Assembly (NCBI RefSeq): GCF_025421775.1
Contig: NZ_JAOEFX010000003.1
Coordinates: forward strand, 186,001-250,000
From: Paenarthrobacter aurescens
Lineage (GTDB): Bacteria > Actinomycetota > Actinomycetes > Actinomycetales > Micrococcaceae
Direction: 5' to 3'
DNA: 64,000 nt
Shown: positions 42,961 through 52,368 of the stretch, one piece after another
How positions within the stretch are numbered: the stretch's first letter is position 1
Layout of the letters: each line of letters begins with the position of its first letter
Notes under the pieces: generated by a model
Seen by the model: the letters and a program-made list of their open reading frames with translations, nothing else
The model's database searches: none
What the model was told of the DNA's origin: nothing
Made by a program: the position numbers and the translations under genes

Positions 42961-44655
42961 TCAAGGCGCAAATACGCCGTCCGCAAACTGCACGTCCGGG
43001 CCGGCATTCTGCTCGTTGCTGACGTTCACGATGTAGGAGGTCCCCGGGGGCAAAGTCGAGCCGTCCAAACTTATGACGATCGATTCCAGTCTCGGGTTAA
43101 GGTCGCTGTTCCCGTCTTGTTTTTCCCTCACACTTGAGGACTTGGACTCCCGCTCATGAGACGCGCCGTCGACGGAGGTCCACTTCAGAGTTGCTTTAGC
43201 TCCGGAAAAGTTAAATCCGATGACTTTGACCGAGCCTGCGTCTTGGTTGACGACAGCATCAACGACTACGGGCGACGGTTGCCCGGACTTCAATTGCTCC
43301 TTCAGAGGAGTGCCGGTGCCTTTGCAAGTGAAGTACGGATCCCACATGAAAGAAATGATCTTGGCAGTCTCCGCCATCTGCTGAAGTTGGCGATTCATTC
43401 TTTCCAATGTTGTTTGCCCCCGAAGGCTGTTGCTACATGTGTTGGTCTTGGTAACGGGGGCCATGCCCTCCAAATTGGCCCAAAGGACGGCCCCGGTTCC
43501 TGAGATCCCTTCCGCCGCTGCCCGGAAGTAGTCCCTATTGGGTGCCAGGTACTTTTCCCCCCACCTTCCCTTTCCCACGATGCTTGCTGCAAAGCCATCC
43601 ACAGGTGCGGCGGCCTCGCTGCCGAGATAGGCTGCACCCTTGCCAGTTCCCATACCGTCTTGTATCGCGATGTTCAGTGGGAGGCCGCTGGCGGTTTGCG
43701 CAATCCGGCGGACGCCGAGTCGCGCGTCCTGTGGGCTGACGCTTGATGCTGATGCTCTGGACTCGATGTATGGACTAATGATTGCTGAGCGGCTCGGAAG
43801 TGCTCGCTGTATAGCCTCGTTTTGCATCCTGTAGAGAGACAAGACGGGGTCAAAGAACGCATTGGAACTGATAGGCATCTCGAAGTGGTGGTAGAAACCG
43901 GCAAGACCAGGCACGTCGTTATTAGCAGCCTGATAACCAAGGAAGCGGTCCGTGAAGAGGCTAAGGGTGCCGGCATATGAAAGATCCGGAAGGTATTCCA
44001 CGTCGGCGCGCTTGACTGGTGCCGGGAGGCCCGCGTAGAACTTCATGTTCAGCTCTGTCGCCGCCGAGGCCAAAGCGGTGGCTGGATCTTCGGTAGACTC
44101 TTTGCTTCCGCCCACAATAACTACGTCATAGGTTCCATCTGAGGAACTGCAGCCGCTGCCATCGCTGGGTAAAACCAGCACTGTGTAGGACTTGCCATTC
44201 GACGAGACGCTCCTGTCCTTGGGGCATTTCAGCGTGGAACCACCCCAGTGGCTTCCGTCGGAGTAAGTGAAATAACGATGAACGTTCACGTCGGCACTCA
44301 TGAATTTGCCACAAGCGATTCCCTCGATCAGACAGTCGGCGGGAAGCGAGTCTTCCGTGGACGGTCTCAAGAGAGTGCCAAAAGTGATTGCCGTGTCACC
44401 GCCCAGGGCTTTGATATCTGCCATCTTCTGCCGATTGGCGGAGGCTTCCGTGTTGGCTGTGATGAAGTATCCGCTGATCGGATAAGTCTGCGGAGGGGTT
44501 GGGCCATTCGGGGCAGCAGACTGATCGTCCAAGGGGACGAGGGTCACACCTGCAATCAAAAAGAGGGTTATGAGCATGGCGAGAGACCATCGCCCTACTC
44601 CTCTGGAAGATGACCTCTGCGGCCATGATCGCCTGGAGAGGCTTAGGGGTGTCAT
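42961..44655 (-). CDS. Exported DUF4434-like (glycosidase-fold) protein
   Basis: A 564-residue protein with an N-terminal basic tail and one hydrophobic helix (WSLAMLITLFLIAGVTLV), so membrane-anchored or secreted. The core PISGYFITA...QKMADIKALGGDTAITFG looks like the start of a DUF4434 TIM barrel, a glycoside-hydrolase-like fold. Later segments FYHHFEMPISSN, SPYIESR, QDGMGTGKG and ISFMWDPYF are consistent with barrel strands. The last 100 residues form a beta-sandwich-like domain. The reaction is not established; acting on the surface polymer is a guess from the LCP gene downstream. GAGGAA precedes the ATG. Confidence 0.62.
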   Translation of the reverse strand: MTPLSLSRRSWPQRSSSRGVGRWSLAMLITLFLIAGVTLVPLDDQSAAPNGPTPPQTYPISGYFITANTEASANRQKMADIKALGGDTAITFGTLLRPSTEDSLPADCLIEGIACGKFMSADVNVHRYFTYSDGSHWGGSTLKCPKDRSVSSNGKSYTVLVLPSDGSGCSSSDGTYDVVIVGGSKESTEDPATALASAATELNMKFYAGLPAPVKRADVEYLPDLSYAGTLSLFTDRFLGYQAANNDVPGLAGFYHHFEMPISSNAFFDPVLSLYRMQNEAIQRALPSRSAIISPYIESRASASSVSPQDARLGVRRIAQTASGLPLNIAIQDGMGTGKGAAYLGSEAAAPVDGFAASIVGKGRWGEKYLAPNRDYFRAAAEGISGTGAVLWANLEGMAPVTKTNTCSNSLRGQTTLERMNRQLQQMAETAKIISFMWDPYFTCKGTGTPLKEQLKSGQPSPVVVDAVVNQDAGSVKVIGFNFSGAKATLKWTSVDGASHERESKSSSVREKQDGNSDLNPRLESIVISLDGSTLPPGTSYIVNVSNEQNAGPDVQFADGVFAP

Positions 44656-44890
44656 GTATTCCTCTGAATCGACATCGCAGACAGGACTCTACCAAGGGAC
44701 GTCGCAATCCAAAGCCCGGCGGGGCGGACTCTCAAGGGGCCTTGCGGCTGAGGAGGCTGATCTAATCCATACGATAAACTAAGGCGGGTGCCCCTCCGCG
44801 GAGGGGGACGTCCGCGCGCCGTCATGTCTCAGGTGGGTGCGATAGATGGATCGCCGACGGTGTTCCGAAACAAATACAATGGGGGGAAAG

Positions 44891-45547
44891 TTGGGCACAG
44901 GAATCAGACGTGTTCAAGCCGTGCTCGTGGTCATTTTGCTGGCCGCTCTCGGGTTCGTAGGAATCCAGCCCGCCCTCGCAACCGATCTGGAGCCGGGGCC
45001 CGGGAGCGAAACCGGGCAACCAACCGACCCGGGAACACCCACCGAACCAGCGGTGCCGCCTGTCGTTGTGCCTCCGATACTGGAGCCGGTTCCGACGCTT
45101 ACGCCACCGGAACCTGAGAGCAGTCCGGAACCCGTCCCGCCCGCAGTAGACCCAGCCCCTGTCGTTCCGCCCGTAACGGAGCCCGTCGTCATTCCGCCGG
45201 CCGGCGAGCCAATCGTTCCCGCCCTTCCCACGCAAGAAACGGTTTTGCCGGTCCTGCCTACGGACGCCGGGGTTCAAGGCTACGTTGAGGAGCCTCTGGT
45301 TCCTGCGGAAACCACAACAGAGCCCGCGCCGTCTCCAACGCCGACAACAGTGGCAACCAAGACGGCCGCACCGCCTGTTGCCAGCGCAGACATCGCGGGT
45401 CCGCTTAAGGTCGCCCTGGCACCCGTTGCCGAGAATAACCCCATCATCCAGGGCGTGACTGTACTCGTGTTGATTCTGTTGGGTGTTGTATACTTCCGGG
45501 CTCTGCGTTCCAAGGGGAGCCCGCGCCCCCGCCTCAACGGCAAGTAG
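44891..45547 (+). CDS. Pro-rich exported protein with C-terminal membrane anchor
   Basis: A 218-residue protein: a signal peptide (RRVQAVLVVILLAALGFVGIQPALA), about 130 residues dominated by Pro, Glu, Thr and Val (VPPVVVPPILEPVPTLTPPEPE and similar), then a membrane helix (GVTVLVLILLGVVYF) and a short basic tail. The Pro-rich part would span the cell wall like a stalk. No sortase motif is present. The TTG at 44891 follows GGGGGG; ATGs at 44879 and 44846 give longer, polar N-termini without a ribosome site. The next GT4 gene starts four bases after the stop. Confidence 0.6.
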   Translation: MGTGIRRVQAVLVVILLAALGFVGIQPALATDLEPGPGSETGQPTDPGTPTEPAVPPVVVPPILEPVPTLTPPEPESSPEPVPPAVDPAPVVPPVTEPVVIPPAGEPIVPALPTQETVLPVLPTDAGVQGYVEEPLVPAETTTEPAPSPTPTTVATKTAAPPVASADIAGPLKVALAPVAENNPIIQGVTVLVLILLGVVYFRALRSKGSPRPRLNGK

Positions 45548-45551
45548 GCCC

Positions 45552-46829
45552 ATGGGAAACTCCCTCACCGGGGAAAAGGTTGCGGAAAATCCTGCATCAC
45601 CAATGCGCCTCATGCTCCTCACCCACTCTTATTGGCCCGAACACAGCCCACCTCAACGCAGATGGGCGTCCCTTACCCGAGAATTTCGTAGGGCTGGCTG
45701 GGACGTTGACGTTGTAGCGCCCGTAGCGCACTACCCGAACGGTCGGCGCAATCTGCCCCGCAGGCAAGCAGGAATTGCTTTCTCACATCAGCGAGGTCTC
45801 CATGGAGAGACTATTCGGCGAGTCCCATATCTGCGACATATGGGCACTTCGTCCTTAGCCCGATTCGCGGACCAGCTTTTTTCTGCCATGATGTCTGTCC
45901 CTGTAGGGCTGGGTGGCAAGAAGCCCGACGCAATCCTGGCCACAGCACCCAGCCTCCCCACCTTGGCTACTGGATACGTCCTCTCCAAGCTCAGAAGAGT
46001 CCCTTTTATTGTGGAGATGCGTGATGCTTGGCCGGATCTGGCGCGTGACGCCCGGATCGTTCAGGGCAGCGTCAAGAGCATAGTAGAGCACGCTGTGGAT
46101 TTTTTGCAGCAACGGGCCGACCTGGTAGTGACGGTGACAGAAGGATTCGCTGACACGCTTCAAGCCAGGGGTATCAAGCACGTAGTGACGGTCAGTAATG
46201 GCCTGGATCTCCATACTGTTCCATTCTTGGAGCCCCCTGTTCTTGATCGCCAGGAGTTTCGTGCTCTTTATCTTGGCAATCATGGCAAAAGTCAGAAGTT
46301 GGACATCCTTATCCGAGCCAGCGCTTTGTTGGGGGAGGGCTTTCATCTAACCCTGGTCGGTCAGGGAACAACCAGGCCTCAACTGGTCAAGTTGGCCCGG
46401 GAGCTGAATGCCCCAGTGACGTTTTATCCGTCGCTCCACGGCCCAGCTGTTCTCGAGAAATACCGGGAAACGGACACATGTATCGTGTCTCTTCGCGATG
46501 ACTGGAAGTCGTTTGAAACAACCGTTCCGTCGAAGACCTATGAGGTTCTGGCGATCGGCAGGCACGTGACCGCAATCGTTCGAGGTGAGGCTGAACGAAT
46601 TATCCGCGAGGCCAACGCAGGTGACGTGGTTCATGCCAATCCTGAAGCTGTTGCTCAGCTATGGCGCGAGCTTGCTCAGGATCGCCGAAGGCTCGCAGCG
46701 GGCAGAAGTGGGCGGGATTGGGTACGCGAGCACGCGGACTATGCGCACCTCGCCCTCCAATATATGCAGGAGATCGCAACAGTAGTAAGTAAGAATTCCC
46801 ATGCCTCCGGTCGCCGCGAGGCAAGATGA
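45552..46829 (+). CDS. Glycosyltransferase family 4
   Basis: A 425-residue GT-B enzyme of the WcaI/WbuB-like kind. Features are LTHSYWPEHSPPQRRWASLTREF (acceptor side), KPDAILATAPSLPTLATGY, PFIVEMRDAWPDLA, and the donor side with ALYLGNHGKSQKLDIL, LVGQGTTRPQL and PSKTYEVLAIGRHV. In related proteins this fold adds a deoxy- or amino sugar to an undecaprenyl-linked acceptor. It follows the Pro-rich gene at four bases and overlaps the next GT4 by four (ATGA), so it is the first enzyme of the plus-strand half of the locus. Confidence 0.85.
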   Translation: MGNSLTGEKVAENPASPMRLMLLTHSYWPEHSPPQRRWASLTREFRRAGWDVDVVAPVAHYPNGRRNLPRRQAGIAFSHQRGLHGETIRRVPYLRHMGTSSLARFADQLFSAMMSVPVGLGGKKPDAILATAPSLPTLATGYVLSKLRRVPFIVEMRDAWPDLARDARIVQGSVKSIVEHAVDFLQQRADLVVTVTEGFADTLQARGIKHVVTVSNGLDLHTVPFLEPPVLDRQEFRALYLGNHGKSQKLDILIRASALLGEGFHLTLVGQGTTRPQLVKLARELNAPVTFYPSLHGPAVLEKYRETDTCIVSLRDDWKSFETTVPSKTYEVLAIGRHVTAIVRGEAERIIREANAGDVVHANPEAVAQLWRELAQDRRRLAAGRSGRDWVREHADYAHLALQYMQEIATVVSKNSHASGRREAR

Positions 46830-48559
46830 TCCACGTCATGAATAACTTCAAGTTGGCAGCTAGCACAGTCATTGAACACATGACTGAAGCGCCGTTCGTA
46901 CTGGTGCTCCTGATGCTTAGGCGACTGCCATCGTCCGTGGTTGGCCCTGCTGCGACCGTTATCTCCAAGGCAGCGCCAAGATCCGCTAAGCCGCTTTTCT
47001 TGCTGGCAAGCCACGCCGCTGGTGATATTGGCGGATTGCTGAAGCGGTTCGAGAATGCCACGGCTCAGAACATCACAGCTCCCCAGGCTCGGAGGGCGAG
47101 TGAAGTTGCCCTCGCGGCAGGACAACCTGAATGGGCGGACGTATTCTTGCGGAAGGCTGTCGGATCACGTCAGGCTCCCGCGACTTCGGCCCGACGCAAG
47201 TGGTATGACGGAGATATGACTGGAGCCGTAGAGGCTCTGGCAGGTCAGTCCGCGGGCATGGCCAGACAGCGAAATAGACTCGAATCCGAGCTAAGGGTCT
47301 TCCAAGGTTGGCGTCCTACACTATCTAGAATCAGTTCTGAGCCACAGACCCGCCGCGTCATGCACCTCTTGACAAATTCAGTGCCCCATACGGGCAGTGG
47401 CTACGCCCGGCGATCACACTCGATCCTTAGGTCGCAACAGGACTCCGGGTGGGAGACGTTGGCCGTCACTCGTCTGGGATATCCCGTACAGATCGGTGTT
47501 CTCACTGCGCGAACGGATGACGTGGTGGATGGGGTCCACTACACGCGCTTACTGCCGGGCAGTATGGCCAAATCCATGGATGGCCGCTTGCAGCAACAGG
47601 CCGATGAACTTCTCAAAGTAGCCCGGAGTTTCAAACCCGAAATCCTTCACACGACAACTCACTTTGTTAATGGCGTGGTCGCTCGCGAAGTAGCTGGCGC
47701 TTTGGACGTACCTTGGGTTTACGAAGTTCGCGGGCAGTTGGCCGACACCTGGGCATCGACCCGCGGAGACGATGCACGGCGCAGCGAACGCTACCAATTG
47801 TTTGTGGAGCGCGAGGCTGAAGTCATGCGCAGCGCTGACTTAGTGGTAACACTTGGCGAGGCCATGAAGAGAAATATCGTGGGGTCGGGGGTGCCAGCCA
47901 GCAAGGTGCTTATCTGTCCGAACGCTGTAGGCGGGTCATACTTGAACGAACCCCTGCAGCATAGAGAGGCCCGCCTGGCCTTGGGTCTCGACACAGAAGG
48001 ACTCTACATAGGAACTGTCAGCAGCCTCGTCGACTATGAAGGGATTGAGGATCTCGTAAGAGCATTTGCGCTGCTTGCACCTCGGCTGTCAAAGTTGAAG
48101 TTGATCGTGGTGGGAGATGGGGCGGCTGCTCCTGCTCTTCAGGATCAGGTTCGGCGGTTGGGTTTATGGGAGCGAACCCATTTCGCGGGCCGCGTGCCAC
48201 CAGCGCAAGCGCAACTCTTCCACCAAGCGCTGGACGTGTTCGTAGTGCCTCGCAAGGACCTAGCCGTAACAAGGGCTGTCACGCCGTTGAAGCCCGTCGA
48301 GGCATTGGCATCGGGAAGACCAGTGGTGGCAAGCGATCTTGACGCTTTACGGGAGATCGTGCAAGAGGGGGTTAACGGCCGGCTGGCACCGGCGCAGCAA
48401 CCTCAAGCGCTTGCTGATGCACTGTTCGAATTGCTTGACGACGCAGGTCTGCGTCTGCGATTAGGCGCTGCCGGTCGTCAGCAAGTCTTGGCCACACGGA
48501 CGTGGAAGGCAAACGCAGATTCATATGGCAAGGCTTACGAGACATTAAGGGGTAACTGA
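46826..48559 (+). CDS. Glycosyltransferase family 4 with N-terminal extension
   Basis: A 577-residue protein. About 170 N-terminal residues of unknown helical character precede the GT-B core, which begins at MHLLTNSVPHTGSGYARRSHS. The donor domain shows IGTVSSLVDYEGIEDLVRAF, LIVVGDGAAAPALQDQV and VPRKDLAVTRAVTPLKPVEALASGRPVVAS. The core closely resembles that of the minus-strand protein at 58487-60559 (compare VTPLKPFEAFATGRTIVMS and SGYTLRTH), so the two are paralogues with different N-terminal parts. It overlaps the preceding gene by four bases. Confidence 0.82.
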   Translation: MIHVMNNFKLAASTVIEHMTEAPFVLVLLMLRRLPSSVVGPAATVISKAAPRSAKPLFLLASHAAGDIGGLLKRFENATAQNITAPQARRASEVALAAGQPEWADVFLRKAVGSRQAPATSARRKWYDGDMTGAVEALAGQSAGMARQRNRLESELRVFQGWRPTLSRISSEPQTRRVMHLLTNSVPHTGSGYARRSHSILRSQQDSGWETLAVTRLGYPVQIGVLTARTDDVVDGVHYTRLLPGSMAKSMDGRLQQQADELLKVARSFKPEILHTTTHFVNGVVAREVAGALDVPWVYEVRGQLADTWASTRGDDARRSERYQLFVEREAEVMRSADLVVTLGEAMKRNIVGSGVPASKVLICPNAVGGSYLNEPLQHREARLALGLDTEGLYIGTVSSLVDYEGIEDLVRAFALLAPRLSKLKLIVVGDGAAAPALQDQVRRLGLWERTHFAGRVPPAQAQLFHQALDVFVVPRKDLAVTRAVTPLKPVEALASGRPVVASDLDALREIVQEGVNGRLAPAQQPQALADALFELLDDAGLRLRLGAAGRQQVLATRTWKANADSYGKAYETLRGN

Positions 48560-48677
48560 TGCCAGGGGACAACACGGCAGCACGTGCGGTGGCTGAGTGC
48601 ACCCACCATGGCGTACTGGTTCAGTTGCTTGAAGCTTGCGACACAATGTGTACGAAACGATCAAGGAGACCCATTTA

Positions 48678-49565
48678 GTGTCGGCAAAGAAGGCTAAGCT
48701 CCCACCGCCGGCGGCTATACAGCCGTTGTCGGTGGATATCAGGAAGCTTTCCCGGGTTGGGTCCCGCCCAAGGTTTCTGGACTATCTGGTCCAATTGTGG
48801 GACTACCGTCAGTTCATTTTCTACGACGCCCGGGCTCGCGTGCAGAGTGGAACGCGGAAAGACCGACTGGGTAGCGCGTGGCTCCTGCTGAATCCAGTCT
48901 TCAACGGACTGACCTATTACTTCGTGTTTGGACTGCTGCTGCAGACAAGCCATGGCATCGATAATTTTGTCGGATACTTGGTGGTTGGAATCTTCCTTTT
49001 CCAATTCAGTGCTGGTGCGATCACATCAGGTGCGCGATCCATAAGGAACGGCAAGGCTGTAGTCCAAGCTTTCAACTTTCCGCGGGCAGCACTGCCTTTA
49101 GGCGCGAACATGCGTGAGATGCTCTCAGCTGTGCCCTTAATCTTGGGCATGCTTCTTCTCATAGTCATCGTGCCGCCCGCCGAGAAGGTCAGCCTCCTTT
49201 GGCTTCTCACTATCCCCGCGGTGATTCTTCAAGGGATCTTCAATCTTGGGATTGGACTGATACTCGCGCGCGTTATTTCGAAGATTCATGACGTCACGCA
49301 TCTTCTTCCGTTCGCTATTCGAGCATGGATGTACGGCTCGGCTGTCTTCTACTCTTACGAACGGTTTGTTTCGGATCCGACGATTCTCGCAGTGATGAAG
49401 TTCAATCCCCTCTTCAACGTCATTGACATCGTTCGTAGCTGTGTCCTCTACGACCGTGTACCGGCTTGGGAGTCGTGGGCGACTCTGGGCGTGGTTGCGC
49501 TGGGAGCGCTCCTGGTTGGCTTCGTCTTCTTCTGGCAAGGGGAGGAGTCCTATGGGCGCGATTGA
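48678..49565 (+). CDS. ABC-2 type polysaccharide exporter, permease subunit (Wzm/TagG-like)
   Basis: A 295-residue membrane protein with six hydrophobic helices. The N-terminal interface helix and motif YDARARVQSGTRKDRLGSAWLLLNPVFNGLTYYFVFGLL are typical of permeases that export teichoic acids or O-antigens, and the C-terminal half keeps the HLLPFAIRAWMYGSAVFYS and MKFNPLFNVIDIVRS pattern. With the ATPase encoded next it would translocate a finished lipid-linked polymer. The GTG at 48678 follows AAGGAGA at eight bases. The ATPase gene overlaps by 14 bases. Confidence 0.87.
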   Translation: MSAKKAKLPPPAAIQPLSVDIRKLSRVGSRPRFLDYLVQLWDYRQFIFYDARARVQSGTRKDRLGSAWLLLNPVFNGLTYYFVFGLLLQTSHGIDNFVGYLVVGIFLFQFSAGAITSGARSIRNGKAVVQAFNFPRAALPLGANMREMLSAVPLILGMLLLIVIVPPAEKVSLLWLLTIPAVILQGIFNLGIGLILARVISKIHDVTHLLPFAIRAWMYGSAVFYSYERFVSDPTILAVMKFNPLFNVIDIVRSCVLYDRVPAWESWATLGVVALGALLVGFVFFWQGEESYGRD

Positions 49566-50445
49566 TTCAACTGCATTTCTGGACGGTCCTCCCTGCGTCG
49601 TCATCGACAAGGTGCGAATGACCTATCGGGTGCCGTCTTCTGACGGACGCAGCACGTCAAGCAGACGGGGCATCAGAGGCAGAATTACGAGCCTCCTGGA
49701 ACGGCCAAACTTGGTTACCGTCTCTGCTCTCAAAGAGATCTCTCTGGTCGTGGAGAGGGGTGAATCTGTGGGCATCATTGGCCGAAACGGTTCTGGTAAG
49801 AGCACCATGATGAAGTTGATCAGCGGCCAGGTTGCGCCTACTCAAGGTGCTGTCTACGCTTCAAGTACCCCCGTTCTGCTGGGCGTAAACGCCGCACTGG
49901 TCCCGGAGCTATCCGGGGATCAGAATGTTGTATTGGGATGTCTAGCCATGGGTATGACCAGGGAGCAGATCGACGCACGTTTTGACAGTATCGTCGAAGT
50001 TTCGGGGTTGGATTCGGCCATCTTCCTGCCGATGAAGACGTACTCCTCAGGCATGGCCTCGCGTTTGCGGTTTGCCATTGCAGCGTCCGTCAACCCGGAA
50101 ATACTCCTGGTCGATGAAGCACTGAACACTGGAGATGCTCAATTCAACAACCGCAGTAAAGCGCGCATGGATGAACTACGCGCACAAGCGGGTTGCGTTT
50201 TCATCGTCAGTCATGGCCTGGACACCATCCGGGACATGTGTAGCAGAGTGATTTGGCTGGATAAAGGAGAGCTCATCATGGATGGGTCTGCTGAAGAAAC
50301 GACTTCAACTTATAAGGACTTTTCATCCAACCTGTCCCGTGGGAACAATCTCACGGCCGCGAACATCAAGGATGAGGCTCGTGCAAATCTAGTCGCCACA
50401 CGTGTGCTGGAGCGTGCCAGCGGGCGCCGGATCGAAGGACGCTGA
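49552..50445 (+). CDS. ABC polysaccharide exporter, ATPase subunit (Wzt/TagH-like)
   Basis: A 297-residue ATPase. Walker A is GRNGSGKST (about 78-86), the signature is YSSGMASRLRFAIA (the SSGM form used by Wzt/TagH proteins), Walker B is ILLVDEAL and the switch is VSHG. The long N-terminal lead VDKVRMTYRVPSS is also usual for this subclass. It lacks the long carbohydrate-binding C-terminal domain of some Wzt proteins, so chain recognition may lie elsewhere. The ATG at 49552 is preceded by GGGGAGGAG and lies inside the permease gene. Confidence 0.9.
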   Translation: MGAIDSTAFLDGPPCVVIDKVRMTYRVPSSDGRSTSSRRGIRGRITSLLERPNLVTVSALKEISLVVERGESVGIIGRNGSGKSTMMKLISGQVAPTQGAVYASSTPVLLGVNAALVPELSGDQNVVLGCLAMGMTREQIDARFDSIVEVSGLDSAIFLPMKTYSSGMASRLRFAIAASVNPEILLVDEALNTGDAQFNNRSKARMDELRAQAGCVFIVSHGLDTIRDMCSRVIWLDKGELIMDGSAEETTSTYKDFSSNLSRGNNLTAANIKDEARANLVATRVLERASGRRIEGR

Positions 50446-50446
50446 C

Positions 50447-52351
50447 ATGCTGCTTATTGAGGACATTCGCAAAGCTGCCTGGCATCTCCGACAAGGAGGC
50501 TTGAACCAGCTCCTGGAGTGGCGTAGGAGACAGAAGGTCGAGAGGCGCATTGACAGTTCACGCGGCAAAAACAAAACGCGGGCCGGTTCGGCATCCGAGA
50601 CGGGTAACCTGGCCTCGTTTGGACCGTACCGCGTCCCCGATCGTGATCCCCGGCGTCAGGACCTGACGGTCGGCGTGATTCTGGATGACTTTTCCAGTGC
50701 CGCCTATTCCTTCGAATGGAACCTGCTACATCTTCGGAAGGATTCGTGGAGGGAGCAGTTGGCAGCTACATCGATCGAGTTCTTATTCGTCGAGTCTGCT
50801 TGGAACGGAAACCAAGGCTCGTGGAAGTACCAGCTCATGGGCAAATCCGGACCAAAACCCGAGTTCTTGGAGTTGATGGCCTGGTGTCGGGCACGTCAGA
50901 TCCCAACGGTCTTTTGGAACAAGGAGGATCCGCCTCACTATGATGACTTCCTCCCTGCTGCTCGTGAGTTCGACATGGTCTTTACGAGTGATTCAGATCG
51001 GATTCCGTCCTACCAAAATGACCTGGGCCATAACCGCATAGCGGCTCTGCCATTTGCGGCGCAGCCGGCAATCCATAATCCGGTTCGAATCGGAGAGGGG
51101 CGTCACTCGCGAGGAGTGGCCTTCGCTGGGATGTATTTTGCGCATAAGTACCCTGAACGCCGGCAGCAGATGGACCTGCTCCTCAATGCGGCCAGGGATG
51201 CATCGTCCAAGTCCGGGCCGAGACTCGACATTTTTTCGCGTCAGCTGGGTGGCGATTCTAGCTACCAGTTCCCAGTACCATTCAACGAAAATGTGGTCGG
51301 GAGCCTGGATTATGCGAAAATGCTTACCGCTTACAGGGCGTACAAGGTGTTTCTGAATGTCAATTCCGTTGTCGGCTCTCCGAGCATGTGCGCGAGACGG
51401 ATTTTCGAGATCACCGCTTCGGGGACTCCAATCGTTTCGACGTCGAGCGCAGCGATTGGTCACTTCTTTGAGCCAGATGAGGTTTTCGTGGCGGGCTCGC
51501 GAGAGCAAGGTGAACACCAGATCAGAATGTTGGCGCGCAGCTCCGAAGTGAATGATCGGGTAGTTCACAGGGCCCAACGACGAATCTGGAACGAGCACAC
51601 ATATGCCCACAGGGCGGAAACGGTAGTCGCATCAGTTCTCCCAGATCTTCTGCGACCTGTTGAGCTGCCAACGGTCAGCGCACTTGTGCCGACCATTCGG
51701 CCACATCAGCTGGAGCACGTGTTCTCTACCGTCGGTAGCCAATCTGATGTCGACGTTGAGCTGATTCTACTTACGCACGGCTTCGAGGTACGACAGGACC
51801 ATGTCGAGGATCTGGCCGTGAAATACGGGGTTCAGCGATTCAGGGTACTGACTGCGTCCAGGGACTTGACCCTTGGTGAATGCCTGAACCGGTGCGTCGC
51901 CGCGTCTTCAAGTGAAGTGCTCACGAAGATGGACGACGATGACTACTACGGTCCTCAATATCTCGTGGACCTCCTGCACGCACTTGACTACTCGAAGGCA
52001 GACGTGGTCGGTAAGCAAGCGCATTACATGCACTTTGTGTCTACTAAAGCGAATGTGCTGCGGATAGCTCATATGGAACACCGGCCAACCCGATTCGTGG
52101 TGGGACCAACTATCACTGCGCGGCGTGAGGTCTTCGAATCGCATCCTTTTGAAGCTGTTAATCGTGGAGAAGATACTGGCTTCCTGAAAGCCGTCACCAC
52201 CGCGGGAGGCTCCATCTATTCTGCCGACAGATTTAACTTCTGCCAGATCCGGCAGGGCGACGGCCATACCTGGGATGTCTCAGATGAGGAACTGGCTGCG
52301 TCCGGCGAAATCAAGTTCTTTGGGGATCCCAAAGAACACATCACTGTTTAA
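50447..52351 (+). CDS. Bifunctional CgeB-like / GT2 glycosyltransferase (copy 1)
   Basis: A 634-residue protein with two catalytic-looking parts. Residues about 70-390 match the CgeB/DUF3880-type GT-B family: WNGNQGSWKYQL, FWNKEDPPHYDDFL (about 156-169), FAGMYFAHKYPERRQQMD and PSMCARRIFEITASGTPIVST. From about 405 a GT-A domain follows (SALVPTIRP, TLGECLNRCV, KMDDDDYYGP), with the DDDD metal site at about 495. It probably adds two different sugars of a repeat unit. It starts one base after the ATPase gene and is a paralogue of the larger protein at 54086. Confidence 0.8.
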   Translation: MLLIEDIRKAAWHLRQGGLNQLLEWRRRQKVERRIDSSRGKNKTRAGSASETGNLASFGPYRVPDRDPRRQDLTVGVILDDFSSAAYSFEWNLLHLRKDSWREQLAATSIEFLFVESAWNGNQGSWKYQLMGKSGPKPEFLELMAWCRARQIPTVFWNKEDPPHYDDFLPAAREFDMVFTSDSDRIPSYQNDLGHNRIAALPFAAQPAIHNPVRIGEGRHSRGVAFAGMYFAHKYPERRQQMDLLLNAARDASSKSGPRLDIFSRQLGGDSSYQFPVPFNENVVGSLDYAKMLTAYRAYKVFLNVNSVVGSPSMCARRIFEITASGTPIVSTSSAAIGHFFEPDEVFVAGSREQGEHQIRMLARSSEVNDRVVHRAQRRIWNEHTYAHRAETVVASVLPDLLRPVELPTVSALVPTIRPHQLEHVFSTVGSQSDVDVELILLTHGFEVRQDHVEDLAVKYGVQRFRVLTASRDLTLGECLNRCVAASSSEVLTKMDDDDYYGPQYLVDLLHALDYSKADVVGKQAHYMHFVSTKANVLRIAHMEHRPTRFVVGPTITARREVFESHPFEAVNRGEDTGFLKAVTTAGGSIYSADRFNFCQIRQGDGHTWDVSDEELAASGEIKFFGDPKEHITV

Positions 52352-52368
52352 CAAAAAAGGGGTAGTAA

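Noticed and set aside
48559..48678. A 39-codon frame between the GT4 and the ABC permease genes, starting in TGATG overlap
   Set aside because: The composition is unconvincing and there is no ribosome site or motif; it covers the permease's own ribosome site.
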